Of a stretch of DNA of 64,000 nucleotides, positions 40,947-49,175 are shown piece after piece (position 1 is the first letter of the stretch; each line of letters opens with the position of its first letter). Source of the DNA: Candidatus Rifleibacterium amylolyticum (GTDB lineage: Bacteria; Muiribacteriota; Ozemobacteria; Ozemobacterales; Ozemobacteraceae); NCBI GenBank assembly GCA_009917695.1, contig JAACJG010000004.1, positions 275,321-339,320 of the forward strand, in the 5' to 3' direction. The notes below the pieces were generated by a model. The model was not told the DNA's origin. It saw nothing but the letters and a program-made list of their open reading frames with translations, and did no database searches. A program made the position numbers and the translations under genes.

Positions 40947-43559
40947 TTATTTCTCGGGGCGAGCGATCAGCAGCAGATAATTTTTGAAATTACTGCCGGC
41001 GCTCTTTTTAACGTCATCGACGGTTATCTGACTGTAGACTCCAAGAATTTCTTCAAGAAAATCGACTTTCAGGCCGTTCCAGAGAAAGCCGGCAAGAGTG
41101 GCGGCCTGGGCATCAGAGCGCTCGAGCGCCCGGTTAAACCAGGATTTGAGTTTTTTACCGGCGGCCTGAATATCTTCGCGTGACACATTGAGCTCAGGTA
41201 TCTGAGCGACAACACGCTCGATCGTCTTGCGGGCTTCATCGACCTTTTCGACCGGAACCGCCGCGTAGAAAGCGAATACTGAGAACAGTTGATTGGCGCG
41301 ATATACGCCCCAGAGGCCGCGCTGGGCATCGATTTTTTTGAGTTCCTGTGAGATCAGTGCGTTGTTGCTGGCGAACAGCAGGTGGCTCAACACCGAATTA
41401 GCTCCGAACGTCGTGCGTATTTCATCCTGATTGTTCAGGTTAAGAAATGGCTTCATTCTGAATCCAACGCCAATATAAGCATACTCACTGCTGGCCGGAA
41501 GTTGGACTTCTCTGACTTCTATTTTTTCGAGAGGCTGGGCGACCCAGGTGGGGCAGGTTGCCTTGATCGCACTCTTTCCTTTGGGTGCTGCAGCAAATGT
41601 TTCTGAAACGAGTTTGAGAGTCTGGTCGCTGTCGAAGTTGCCGACGGCGGCTACGCACATGTTGGCGCCTACAGCCCATTCTTTGTAGAATTTTTTGATT
41701 CTGTCGAAATTGATCTTTTCCATGTCGCTGCCGAGAAGATCTGGCGCATAGAAGTTCATGCCGGGGTAGAGCCCATCAACCATGTTGCCGTAAATTATAT
41801 TGTTGACCGAGGCCTTGTCGTCGGTGATTCGCTGCAGAATGCGCTCTTTGGCCTTGTTGAAGTAGTTCTCAGAAAATTCAGGATTCTGCAGCAGCTTTTT
41901 CAGGAAAGCCAGCAGTTCTGGCAGTTTCTGCTTCTGGGTGCGGGCCGAGATGATCAGACTTTCGTTATTGAAAACCGCTTCGAGACGCGCACCAATTTCG
42001 TCGAGCTGGGTGTTGAGACGGCGGTTCTCACGGTCGTTGATATAGTCGCAGACCATTTCTGCAACCATGCGGGTGAGTTTCTGCTCGTCTTCGTTGCCGA
42101 CACAGAGATCGACCCCGAAAAGAATCGACAGACCAACGACTTCGCTTCCGGCAAAACTGCGCACAACGATGCGGGCACCGTTGTCGAGTGTCTGCATTCT
42201 GACCGGGACATCTTCTGCCTTCTGAAACTTGAGCGGGTAGATGATTCTGACGCCATAGCGGTCAGAACTGAACATTTTCTGTGCCAGATTCTTCATGTCG
42301 GAAGGTGTGACGCGGCTGAATGCAGCTGAGATACCTTCGCTGATCCGGTAGTTGCCCATGAGCTCGGCGAAGCCAAGTTCGTAGACGCGTTCAAGCCGTG
42401 ATTCTCTTTTTTCAAGGGTCTTGAGCTGCATCATTTCAACCATTCGCCGTAATTCTTCACCGTGTGGCGGCGTCATGTAAAGATTTGCAAGTGAAGACAG
42501 AATAAAGTTGGTTGCGCGGTTAACGTCTGCTTCGCGACTGCTGAAGCCAATGAGAAAAAGGCCATTGTCGCGCCCCGGTATGTAACGGGCGAAGAGATTC
42601 TTGAGTTCAGGAAAGTCCTTGCGAACTGAATACTCGAGCCAGGAATTATTGATGTCATACAGAGAAGCCTGCCAGAGAGACGCGGCAGCCATGTCGGGGT
42701 CGGAGATTCCCGGGGCTTCAAAACCGATGAGTACTTCGGTTTCTTCAATGTCAGCAAAGTCGATATTTTCGACTTTGCGCGACCCGCCAGTTTTTGCATG
42801 GGTTTGAGGTTTTTCGTCACTGACGATGGCAGCCTTCTGGTTGCCGAATTTCTCCATGGCAGTCTTGAATACATCGACTGCCTGGATGTCACCGATAACC
42901 ACCAGCACGGCGTTGTTTGGAACAAAAATGCTGGAAATGAAGCCATTCAGGTCTTTGAACTCAGCTCCGGCCAGTTTTTCTTCGCTGATTGGGCCATGGC
43001 ATTCGATTGCGGCATCCTGATAGAGGTCTTTCCACATCATTCTTTCCATCAGGCCGGTCGATTTAGGGTATTTTTTTGCTGATCTGACGAAACGTATCGC
43101 TTCATCTTTTGCCTGCGAGAAATCTGCTTCAGTAGGTTTGAGCTTAAAAGCGATACTGTGCAGTGAATCAAGCATAGTATCCAGGCTTTCTGCGTTACCG
43201 TTACAGGCGGCGTAGAACATTTCCTGACCGCCGCCGAATTCGTTGATTATTCCAACCGATTCAAGACGGGCATTGAAGTCGAAACGGGTTTCGCCTGCGA
43301 AATCTGCCGATTCGATGAGAGAACGATAAATGCGACCAATGCCGGAGTTGCAGTTGTTGAGATAATAGGGATGGGTATTGAAGATGATCCCGGCGGCTGC
43401 GACAGGCAGACTACGGTCTTCGACGACGATGACGCGCAGGCCATTCGGCAGAATCGCTCTTTCTGGCGGTGATTTCACCAGGGCGAACAGGCTTCCTGCC
43501 ACCAGAACGAACGCGCTGAGCGCTACCCAGTATGTAAGTTTGCGATTTATAAGGTTCAT
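40947..43559 (-). CDS. M16 (pitrilysin/insulinase) family protein, apparently non-catalytic
   Basis: 870 residues: a signal peptide or membrane anchor (LTYWVALSAFVLVAGSLFAL), then two M16 repeats (LPNGLRVIVVEDRSLPVAAA at about 40; LDNGARIVVRSFAGSEVVGL at about 455). In the first repeat the zinc motif HxxEH is replaced: the segment after the NSG turn reads GIGRIYRSLIES where active enzymes have GVAHFLEHMLF. The second repeat, normally non-catalytic, also lacks it. This suggests a periplasmic structural or chaperone-like homologue unless an active partner is encoded elsewhere. It lies 37 nt after the small secreted gene 43593-43955. Confidence 0.85.
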   Translation of the reverse strand: MNLINRKLTYWVALSAFVLVAGSLFALVKSPPERAILPNGLRVIVVEDRSLPVAAAGIIFNTHPYYLNNCNSGIGRIYRSLIESADFAGETRFDFNARLESVGIINEFGGGQEMFYAACNGNAESLDTMLDSLHSIAFKLKPTEADFSQAKDEAIRFVRSAKKYPKSTGLMERMMWKDLYQDAAIECHGPISEEKLAGAEFKDLNGFISSIFVPNNAVLVVIGDIQAVDVFKTAMEKFGNQKAAIVSDEKPQTHAKTGGSRKVENIDFADIEETEVLIGFEAPGISDPDMAAASLWQASLYDINNSWLEYSVRKDFPELKNLFARYIPGRDNGLFLIGFSSREADVNRATNFILSSLANLYMTPPHGEELRRMVEMMQLKTLEKRESRLERVYELGFAELMGNYRISEGISAAFSRVTPSDMKNLAQKMFSSDRYGVRIIYPLKFQKAEDVPVRMQTLDNGARIVVRSFAGSEVVGLSILFGVDLCVGNEDEQKLTRMVAEMVCDYINDRENRRLNTQLDEIGARLEAVFNNESLIISARTQKQKLPELLAFLKKLLQNPEFSENYFNKAKERILQRITDDKASVNNIIYGNMVDGLYPGMNFYAPDLLGSDMEKINFDRIKKFYKEWAVGANMCVAAVGNFDSDQTLKLVSETFAAAPKGKSAIKATCPTWVAQPLEKIEVREVQLPASSEYAYIGVGFRMKPFLNLNNQDEIRTTFGANSVLSHLLFASNNALISQELKKIDAQRGLWGVYRANQLFSVFAFYAAVPVEKVDEARKTIERVVAQIPELNVSREDIQAAGKKLKSWFNRALERSDAQAATLAGFLWNGLKVDFLEEILGVYSQITVDDVKKSAGSNFKNYLLLIARPEK

Positions 43560-43592
43560 GGCCTCCTCCAGATGCTGGTCATGTCGTGAATG

Positions 43593-43955
43593 CTATTTTG
43601 ACAGCAGTACTCTACCGCTGGATTTGTCTTTTATTACAAAACTGTAGCTTTTTACAGCTACCATCTTATAATTCTCTTCGCCGTAGATGACGCTCTTATA
43701 GCCGATGTCTTCGGCATACTGGCGTCTCGCTTCGATGAGATATGGTTGAATCTCATTGTTGGTGTCATTGCGCAGGTTACGGAAATCACGCTCGGTGAGA
43801 TCGACATAGATGTCGAACTTGTCGCCGCGGTCGGTAAATATCGACAGTTCGAGTACGTAATCACGGTTCCAGGCCTGTGCCCCAGCCAGTGCCAGCAGGC
43901 TGATAGCCAGTATCAGCCATAGAGTGCTTCTGAATAATGTAAAATTCCTGAGCAT
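43593..43955 (-). CDS. Small secreted protein of unknown function
   Basis: 120 residues from the ATG at 43955. Earlier in-frame starts lie in a TTTGTGCGAG repeat unit and are rejected. Residues 1-28 form a signal peptide (FRSTLWLILAISLLALAGAQ, cleavage near AQA). The mature part is charged (VLELSIFTDRGDKFDIYVDL, RNLRNDTNNEI, YAEDIGYKSVIYGEENY). No family is recognised. It probably forms a two-gene unit with the M16 protein, which begins 33 nt downstream, so the two may work together in the periplasm. Confidence 0.6.
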   Translation of the reverse strand: MLRNFTLFRSTLWLILAISLLALAGAQAWNRDYVLELSIFTDRGDKFDIYVDLTERDFRNLRNDTNNEIQPYLIEARRQYAEDIGYKSVIYGEENYKMVAVKSYSFVIKDKSSGRVLLSK

Positions 43956-44317
43956 ACGCAACAATCTAAGCCAAACCACGAAAAAAAGCAATTTCTTTGA
44001 CACCCGCCGGGCGATCTCGCACAAAGCCGCAGAGACACTAAGAAAAACCTCGCGCAGAGCCGCAGAGGCGCAGTAGAGAATTCAGATGGATAATCCGCCG
44101 ATTACGCCGATTTCGCTGAATGAAATAAGGGTATTTTCGTGCGCGTGCGCGTAATCGTGATCGAAAAGATCTCGCACAAAGCCGCAGAGACACGAAGAAA
44201 GATGAAGATATCCGAAGATGATCCGAAGATAAAGCAGATATAGCTGATGAGAAGAGAGATTTATTGCGCCTGGCGAGCTCGAGAAGGCTTGAGGTCGTTT
44301 TGAGTTTGTATTTTGGC
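43956..44317. repeat. Repeat-rich intergenic region
   Basis: No gene. CTCGCACAAAGCCGCAGAGAC units at 44014-44041 and 44171-44200, a variant CTCGCGCAGAGCCGCAGAGG at 44048-44072, a CCGCCGATTACGCCGATT motif at 44094-44111, and a GCGCGTAATCGTGATCGA motif at 44146-44163. The last also occurs at 2491-2510, again directly before a CACAAAG unit. Confidence 0.6.
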
Positions 44318-44353
44318 AAAAAACACCCGCCAGGAGTTGCTCCCGGCGGGTGT
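44318..44353 (-). terminator. Intrinsic terminator of lipoprotein 44366-47245
   Basis: ACACCCGCC (44323-44331) pairs with GGCGGGTGT (44345-44353); on the minus strand it runs into T6. It is nearly the same as the terminator at 49128-49164. Confidence 0.9.
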
Positions 44354-44365
44354 GGTGTGGTCTGG

Positions 44366-47245
44366 TCAGTAGTTGCTGTCGTAATAATAGGTTGCCAGAT
44401 CGTTGTTTTCTGCCATATGCAGCATATACATCATTCCGGTTGTTTTATCGAGACGTATTCTGGTGAGATCTTCTGCCAGAGAGTATAAAGGAGCAGCGTA
44501 GTCTGGATGGAGGAGCGATTGGATGAAAATCAAGCCCTGATCGACCCGATGAAAGTAATCATAGTCGCCGCCAGGTGCTGTGCAGATCCAGACTCTGCCT
44601 TGCGCATCGTAGTCGAGACAGAGTATGCTTGAAAGGTCTCTCTGATATCCGCTTAAACTGTCGACAGAGTAACCATTGTAATAGGCAGGCGAACCTCCGT
44701 AAGCGGCTATGTTTATCTTGCCATCTATCGCAGAAGCTCCCAATATCCGCTGACTAAATTCCAGTGTTCCTATGATGGGTGGCGACAGGCTCAGATCTGC
44801 ATTGGTGAAGGCTCTTATGACGGTTACATCAATCGCATCTCCGGGTGTCTCTACACATATCAGATAAAGAGCGTTGGTTGATCGGTCATAAGCTATTTCG
44901 GCGGATTTGCCGGCATCGACGTAGTTTTTGTTCGTGTTCATGCTGAAAGCCGGGTTCTTGACTGCGAGGTTTGCCGGATCCAGCTCATATATGCAGACAT
45001 AAGTACTGGCATATCTTGCAACCAGAAACAGCCTGTTGTCAAAGCTTCTGACGCTCGCGGTCGATACAGTTCCCAGTCCGAATCCGTCCGGATCAGTGAC
45101 AAGGCTTTTAGATGTAGCGCCCGTAAGATTAAGGCCCAGTTTGGTCAACATAGGTTCACCGCTCGTCACGTGCGTCAAAAAGATTCCGCCAGAGTGCACT
45201 GCCAGGCTATGAATTGCTGTTGGTGACATTCCATCGTCAGAAATCGTTGTCGATATGTGAGTATTATTTGTCAAATCTACTGCAAACAATGTGATTGGTG
45301 CGCCAGTAGTCATGCCTGTTGCCGCTATGTAAGCTTTGTTGTTATAGACTTCAAAGCCGAAGATGGTCCCATTGCTGGGGATGTCAGCCTCAGCCAGCAA
45401 GGTTCTGGCTTTGATGAAGTTCAATCCCTGACTTTTGGTACTGAAAGAATATTGTGCCATAGGTGTTATTGTTTGATTCGGATAATGGCTGATGACAGTA
45501 ATGCTGTATTCTGTTCCAGGCCTAAGGTTTTTATATGTATGGCTGCTGCCGGCAATATTCTGAGGCGGCACTATCTGTGTGGTCTCTTGCCAGAGTTCTA
45601 CGCTGACTTCGCTTACAAATGGCGCGTTATTCCATGTGAAGGTAATCGAGGTGTCTGTAGATTCAGCGGTAATATTCGTTGGCGGCAAAAGTCCTCTGGT
45701 AAAGGTTTTCTGATTGCTGTTAACTTTAGTTGTGCCGGACAGGTTGGTGGCCATAACCGAGTAGTTGCCGGGCGGCAGATTGCTGATGTCGAATTTGCAG
45801 ACAGAGGTTGTCCAGCTTGTAGTACCGGTTGCTGTGAGGTTGATCCCGTTGGCAGAAGCCTGGGTGAGTGGTGCAGCTGTCTGGAAAGGGCCACCGTTGA
45901 GGGTGAGAACGTTTCCGGTAATAGATGTGGTGCTGATATATGGAACGAAGAATGTCGCGCTCAGGTTGGCGCCGGTTACGTCAACCCCTGAACTTACTGC
46001 TACGTTCAAAGCGCTGCTCTGATAGCCGTTGATGGCAGGGTCTACTCTGATCGTGTAATTGCCAGGTGGCACCCTGGTGAAACTGAAGTTGGCCGGAGAG
46101 ACAGCGCCAACCGGTCGGCGCGCGACAAAAGAGGGAGTTCCAGACTGGTTCTGTAAAATGATCTCACCTTCTGTTATTGTCCAGCCTGAAGTGGGCGCGC
46201 CCCAGGTTACTGTTCCGCTGACGTTCGAACCGTCTTTTGCAGTCGTCTGGGTTATGCCTGCCACTGTGGTCGTGCTGTTGCTGAGGCTGTTCAAGGTTAC
46301 CCTTACTGAACCTGGTTCAAAAATATAATCGGTGTTGACTGCCATAACAACATAGTTGCCGGGCATGGTGACGCTGAAGGCAAAGTTGCCGCTGGCGTCG
46401 GTATTGGTGCCGAGCAGGCTGTTGTCTTCCTGACGTGTCAGCATCACAAAAATCCCGCCCAGTTCGCTCGAAGTAACGCCGGTTCCGGCTATCAGGCTGC
46501 CGCTGAGAGTCTGATATGCCGTAGTTTTGGCTGTCAGTGCGAAAGTCCCGACGTCTGTCGTCTCGCCCGGTCTTACAGTGATACCAGTTTTGGCTGAAGC
46601 ATCGCCGAAGGCTGAAATCACCTGAATCTCGTATGCCGCGCCCGAAGTCGAATTAGAGGGCACATTGTTGATCGTAAAATTGCCGTCAGAGTTGGTCAGG
46701 GCGATGTAGGAGGTGCCGGTAATGTAGACGAATGCACCTGAAATATTCTGAGTCACGCCGCCAATGGTCTGGGCAACCTTGCCGCTGATCTTGCCGGTGG
46801 GTGTCAATTGCGGGTTGAGTGTGGTCACCTGGCCAAGCAGAACGCCGGTCTGCACGAACTGGTGGTTCTCGTCGCGCATTGCGATCAAAGTATATTCACC
46901 GACCGGAATTTCGGTAAAGTTGTAGACACCTTCACCGTTCGTGGTGGTTGACCAGGCCCCATCGCCGATAGCCTGCTGTGCCAGCAGTGAACCTTTCAGG
47001 GCAGGCATCTGCGCCATTCCGGCCGTATGCGCCTTTTCGCTTTTGTAGAGGTTTACTGTAGCGAAGGGAGTCGGTGTGTTGTCGAACAATACTGTTCCGC
47101 TGAGACTGGCGGTCTCGCCGCTGGTCAGCGTCGGGCCTGCCGGATTGCTCGCGCTGCCGGTTCCGCCGCCGCCCCCGCCGCATCCAATGATTGCCAAAGA
47201 CAACGTAACCAGGCAAAACAGCGCAATAACGGGTTTTTTAAACAT
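44366..47245 (-). CDS. Large lipoprotein with carboxypeptidase-regulatory-like and fibronectin III domains (paralogue A)
   Basis: 959 residues. Lipobox SLAIIGC followed by a glycine run (CGGGGGG). Four to five carboxypeptidase-regulatory-like beta sandwiches come first (ASLSGTVLFDNTPTPFATVN; GKISGKVAQTIGGVTQ; ISGSLIAGTGV), then a fibronectin III-like domain (TDTSITFTWNNAPFVSEVSV). The C-terminal 300 residues (FGFEVYNNKAYIAATGM ... YMLHMAENNDLATYYY) look like a beta-propeller. It is a clear paralogue of 49176-51998 along its whole length. Probably a surface-exposed binding protein; ligand unknown. Confidence 0.85.
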   Translation of the reverse strand: MFKKPVIALFCLVTLSLAIIGCGGGGGGTGSASNPAGPTLTSGETASLSGTVLFDNTPTPFATVNLYKSEKAHTAGMAQMPALKGSLLAQQAIGDGAWSTTTNGEGVYNFTEIPVGEYTLIAMRDENHQFVQTGVLLGQVTTLNPQLTPTGKISGKVAQTIGGVTQNISGAFVYITGTSYIALTNSDGNFTINNVPSNSTSGAAYEIQVISAFGDASAKTGITVRPGETTDVGTFALTAKTTAYQTLSGSLIAGTGVTSSELGGIFVMLTRQEDNSLLGTNTDASGNFAFSVTMPGNYVVMAVNTDYIFEPGSVRVTLNSLSNSTTTVAGITQTTAKDGSNVSGTVTWGAPTSGWTITEGEIILQNQSGTPSFVARRPVGAVSPANFSFTRVPPGNYTIRVDPAINGYQSSALNVAVSSGVDVTGANLSATFFVPYISTTSITGNVLTLNGGPFQTAAPLTQASANGINLTATGTTSWTTSVCKFDISNLPPGNYSVMATNLSGTTKVNSNQKTFTRGLLPPTNITAESTDTSITFTWNNAPFVSEVSVELWQETTQIVPPQNIAGSSHTYKNLRPGTEYSITVISHYPNQTITPMAQYSFSTKSQGLNFIKARTLLAEADIPSNGTIFGFEVYNNKAYIAATGMTTGAPITLFAVDLTNNTHISTTISDDGMSPTAIHSLAVHSGGIFLTHVTSGEPMLTKLGLNLTGATSKSLVTDPDGFGLGTVSTASVRSFDNRLFLVARYASTYVCIYELDPANLAVKNPAFSMNTNKNYVDAGKSAEIAYDRSTNALYLICVETPGDAIDVTVIRAFTNADLSLSPPIIGTLEFSQRILGASAIDGKINIAAYGGSPAYYNGYSVDSLSGYQRDLSSILCLDYDAQGRVWICTAPGGDYDYFHRVDQGLIFIQSLLHPDYAAPLYSLAEDLTRIRLDKTTGMMYMLHMAENNDLATYYYDSNY

Positions 47246-47942
47246 TTTTCAGGTCTCCTCTGTCGATCGGTACAACTGTTCTTTTCTAAAAGACAAAAAA
47301 CGGCTCTGGAGCTGCTGTAATCTTCATTGAATAAGCTGTAGCCGGTTTTATACAAGTTCCATTCTGCTCTTCATTATACTTTTTGTCAACACCTGCAGAA
47401 AAATCAGACGGCCTCCGCACAAAGCCGCAAAGACAAGAAGAAAGACCGGCTGCTCTTATGGCTTCAGCCAGTAGAGCAGCCTGCCCCCGCAGGACTCCCC
47501 GAGGGAGGAGATAGTCCGCCGATTGCGAAGAATTTAAAATGAAGGAAGAAAGGGCAGGTAAAATGCAGAAGGCCAACGAGAGATTGGGATTGCTGAGCAA
47601 TTTTAGAATTATGATTTATGCAGATTGGCAAAACAATTGACAATTTACATAAACCCTGCGCAGAGCTCGATTGACACAACGAGACAGACTGTTTAAGTCC
47701 TCGATTGCGCTGTTTCCTTTCAGAAGGACTCAGATTGTTTGTCGCATATTGCCAGCTTGAGATCTGAGAATAAGCATGTGAAATGGAAATGACAAATGCT
47801 TGATTTTTATCGTTGTTGATATCGACTTCTTTTTGAGCGATTGTATGGAAGAAAACTTGTCATGATTTCAGTCCCTGTTCTTTTTTCCTGCAGAAACCGG
47901 CTTACTGTTTCCATCAGTTTAATCATTGGAGGGTTTAGAGCG
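47246..47942. other. Intergenic region of 697 nt between lipoprotein A and the secreted protein gene
   Basis: A CCGCACAAAGCCGCAAAGAC-type unit lies at 47415-47448, followed by small GC hairpins CCTGCCCCCGCAGG (47479-47492) and CTCCCCGAGGGAG (47495-47507) and a CCGCCGATTGCG motif (47517-47528). From about 47620 to 47942 the DNA becomes AT-richer and I see nothing beyond the ribosome site GGAGGG at 47928. Confidence 0.5.
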
Positions 47943-48866
47943 ATGAAAAAATTGTTAATGCTCATGATGTTTGTGTTGTCGATGAACTTGGTCGTGGCTA
48001 ATGAAATCAAAGTTGAGCTTGGAGATGTGTTTTCATTGAATATTCCGGCAGGCAACTCATGGAAAACTGAGTTCGATGGAACTTTTTCTGGTGCTAAATG
48101 CGGACATTGGGCGGCAAAACGGTATATCTATGATGGACAAAACAATGAATCTCTTGATCTATTCGAGGTGGGTCGTTTCAGGCTGGGTAATCGAAAAGTT
48201 TTTTTTGAACAGGCGAGCGTTGGGAACATTCACAACCCTGGTGGAAATACAGATCACTGGGCCGAAGTAGGAGATTTTAGCGGCGAACATTGTGTCAGAA
48301 TTGAGTATGATGCCGCAGCGGGCAGATGTTGCGTTTATATTGACAACAACTTGAAGGGTGACTTTCTTGTCAGGTCGAGAACAAGTCCTGATATGTCACG
48401 GCTTATTGCGGCTGGATTTTCCGGCTTTGTTCGCGTTATTGAAGGAGGAACGGTATCCTTTTCTGGCAAGAATTCGAGCATGGATGACGTCATTGGCTTA
48501 GGCCGCGGAGGCGGTGCGCCAGGCCAGGGCACTCGCGAATTCACGGCTCCGAGTGTCGGTACAGTTGTGGTTACGGCAAAGCTTTCTACCTTTGGCCCGG
48601 CACGCTTGCAGGTAGAAATTGACAGCGACGGCAATAAGCGTAATTGGCTTGTCTGGGAAAGAGCAAACGACAGTGATCCATCTCCACTCAAACTGGATGG
48701 AACAGAGGTGCCTGAGTCAATGTCTGAGCGTTCACCTGGCGATTATTCGCCAAATGAAATGGTATTCGAAGAGAAGCTGAAAAAAGGTGATAAAGTCACT
48801 CTGACTCTGACCGGCAGTTTTGGTGCCGGCACTCCGATTCTTGATTACAAGTTCAATAAACACTGA
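47943..48866 (+). CDS. Secreted protein of unknown function
   Basis: 307 residues from the ATG at 47943, with GGAGGG nine bases upstream. An earlier in-frame ATG at 47841 has no ribosome site and would bury the signal peptide (KKLLMLMMFVLSMNLVVANE). The mature part has alternating strands with repeated glycine/aspartate turns (GGNTDHWAEVGDFSGEHCVR; RCCVYIDNNLKGDF; GFVRVIEGGTVSFSG), suggesting a lectin-like beta sandwich, and a C-terminal beta region (TLTLTGSFGAGTPILDYKF). Base composition is more AT-rich than its neighbours, and it sits in the opposite direction between two paralogous lipoproteins, so it may be an insertion. Confidence 0.7.
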   Translation: MKKLLMLMMFVLSMNLVVANEIKVELGDVFSLNIPAGNSWKTEFDGTFSGAKCGHWAAKRYIYDGQNNESLDLFEVGRFRLGNRKVFFEQASVGNIHNPGGNTDHWAEVGDFSGEHCVRIEYDAAAGRCCVYIDNNLKGDFLVRSRTSPDMSRLIAAGFSGFVRVIEGGTVSFSGKNSSMDDVIGLGRGGGAPGQGTREFTAPSVGTVVVTAKLSTFGPARLQVEIDSDGNKRNWLVWERANDSDPSPLKLDGTEVPESMSERSPGDYSPNEMVFEEKLKKGDKVTLTLTGSFGAGTPILDYKFNKH

Positions 48867-49127
48867 CTTTTTGTCATCTTCATCAAATTTGCCAGTGTGG
48901 GATTTTTACAGTATTTAAGAGCTCATTGATTTTTTTTCGGTCTAAAGCTTCGGTCTTCAGCCAGGCTGCTTTTTCTCCATAATTGTCTCTAACTGGCACT
49001 GGCCTTCGGAAAACCACGTCACTGACCAGCTTGCCGAAAGAGCAGGCAGCGTTTTCAGGCTTTGCAATGTTCGGCCACGAAAGGCGATTCAAGACGCAGG
49101 CGTAAGCGTTCGTCTGTCGGCAGAAAA
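48867..49127. other. Intergenic stretch with a possible gene remnant on the minus strand
   Basis: An 83-codon minus-strand frame (49134-48883) reads protein-like in its second half (SDVVFRRPVPVRDNYGEKAA, KTEALDRKKINELLNTVKI). It lacks a ribosome site and a sensible N-terminus, and runs through the terminator of the lipoprotein gene. It may be the 3' relic of a lost gene; I cannot name the family. Confidence 0.25.
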
Positions 49128-49164
49128 TAAACACCCGCCCGGGGAAGCTCCCGGGCGGGTGTTT
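49128..49164 (-). terminator. Intrinsic terminator of lipoprotein 49176-51998
   Basis: AAACACCCGCCCGGG pairs with CCCGGGCGGGTGTTT around a short loop; it resembles the terminator of paralogue A. Confidence 0.92.
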
Positions 49165-49175
49165 GTAAGATCAGA

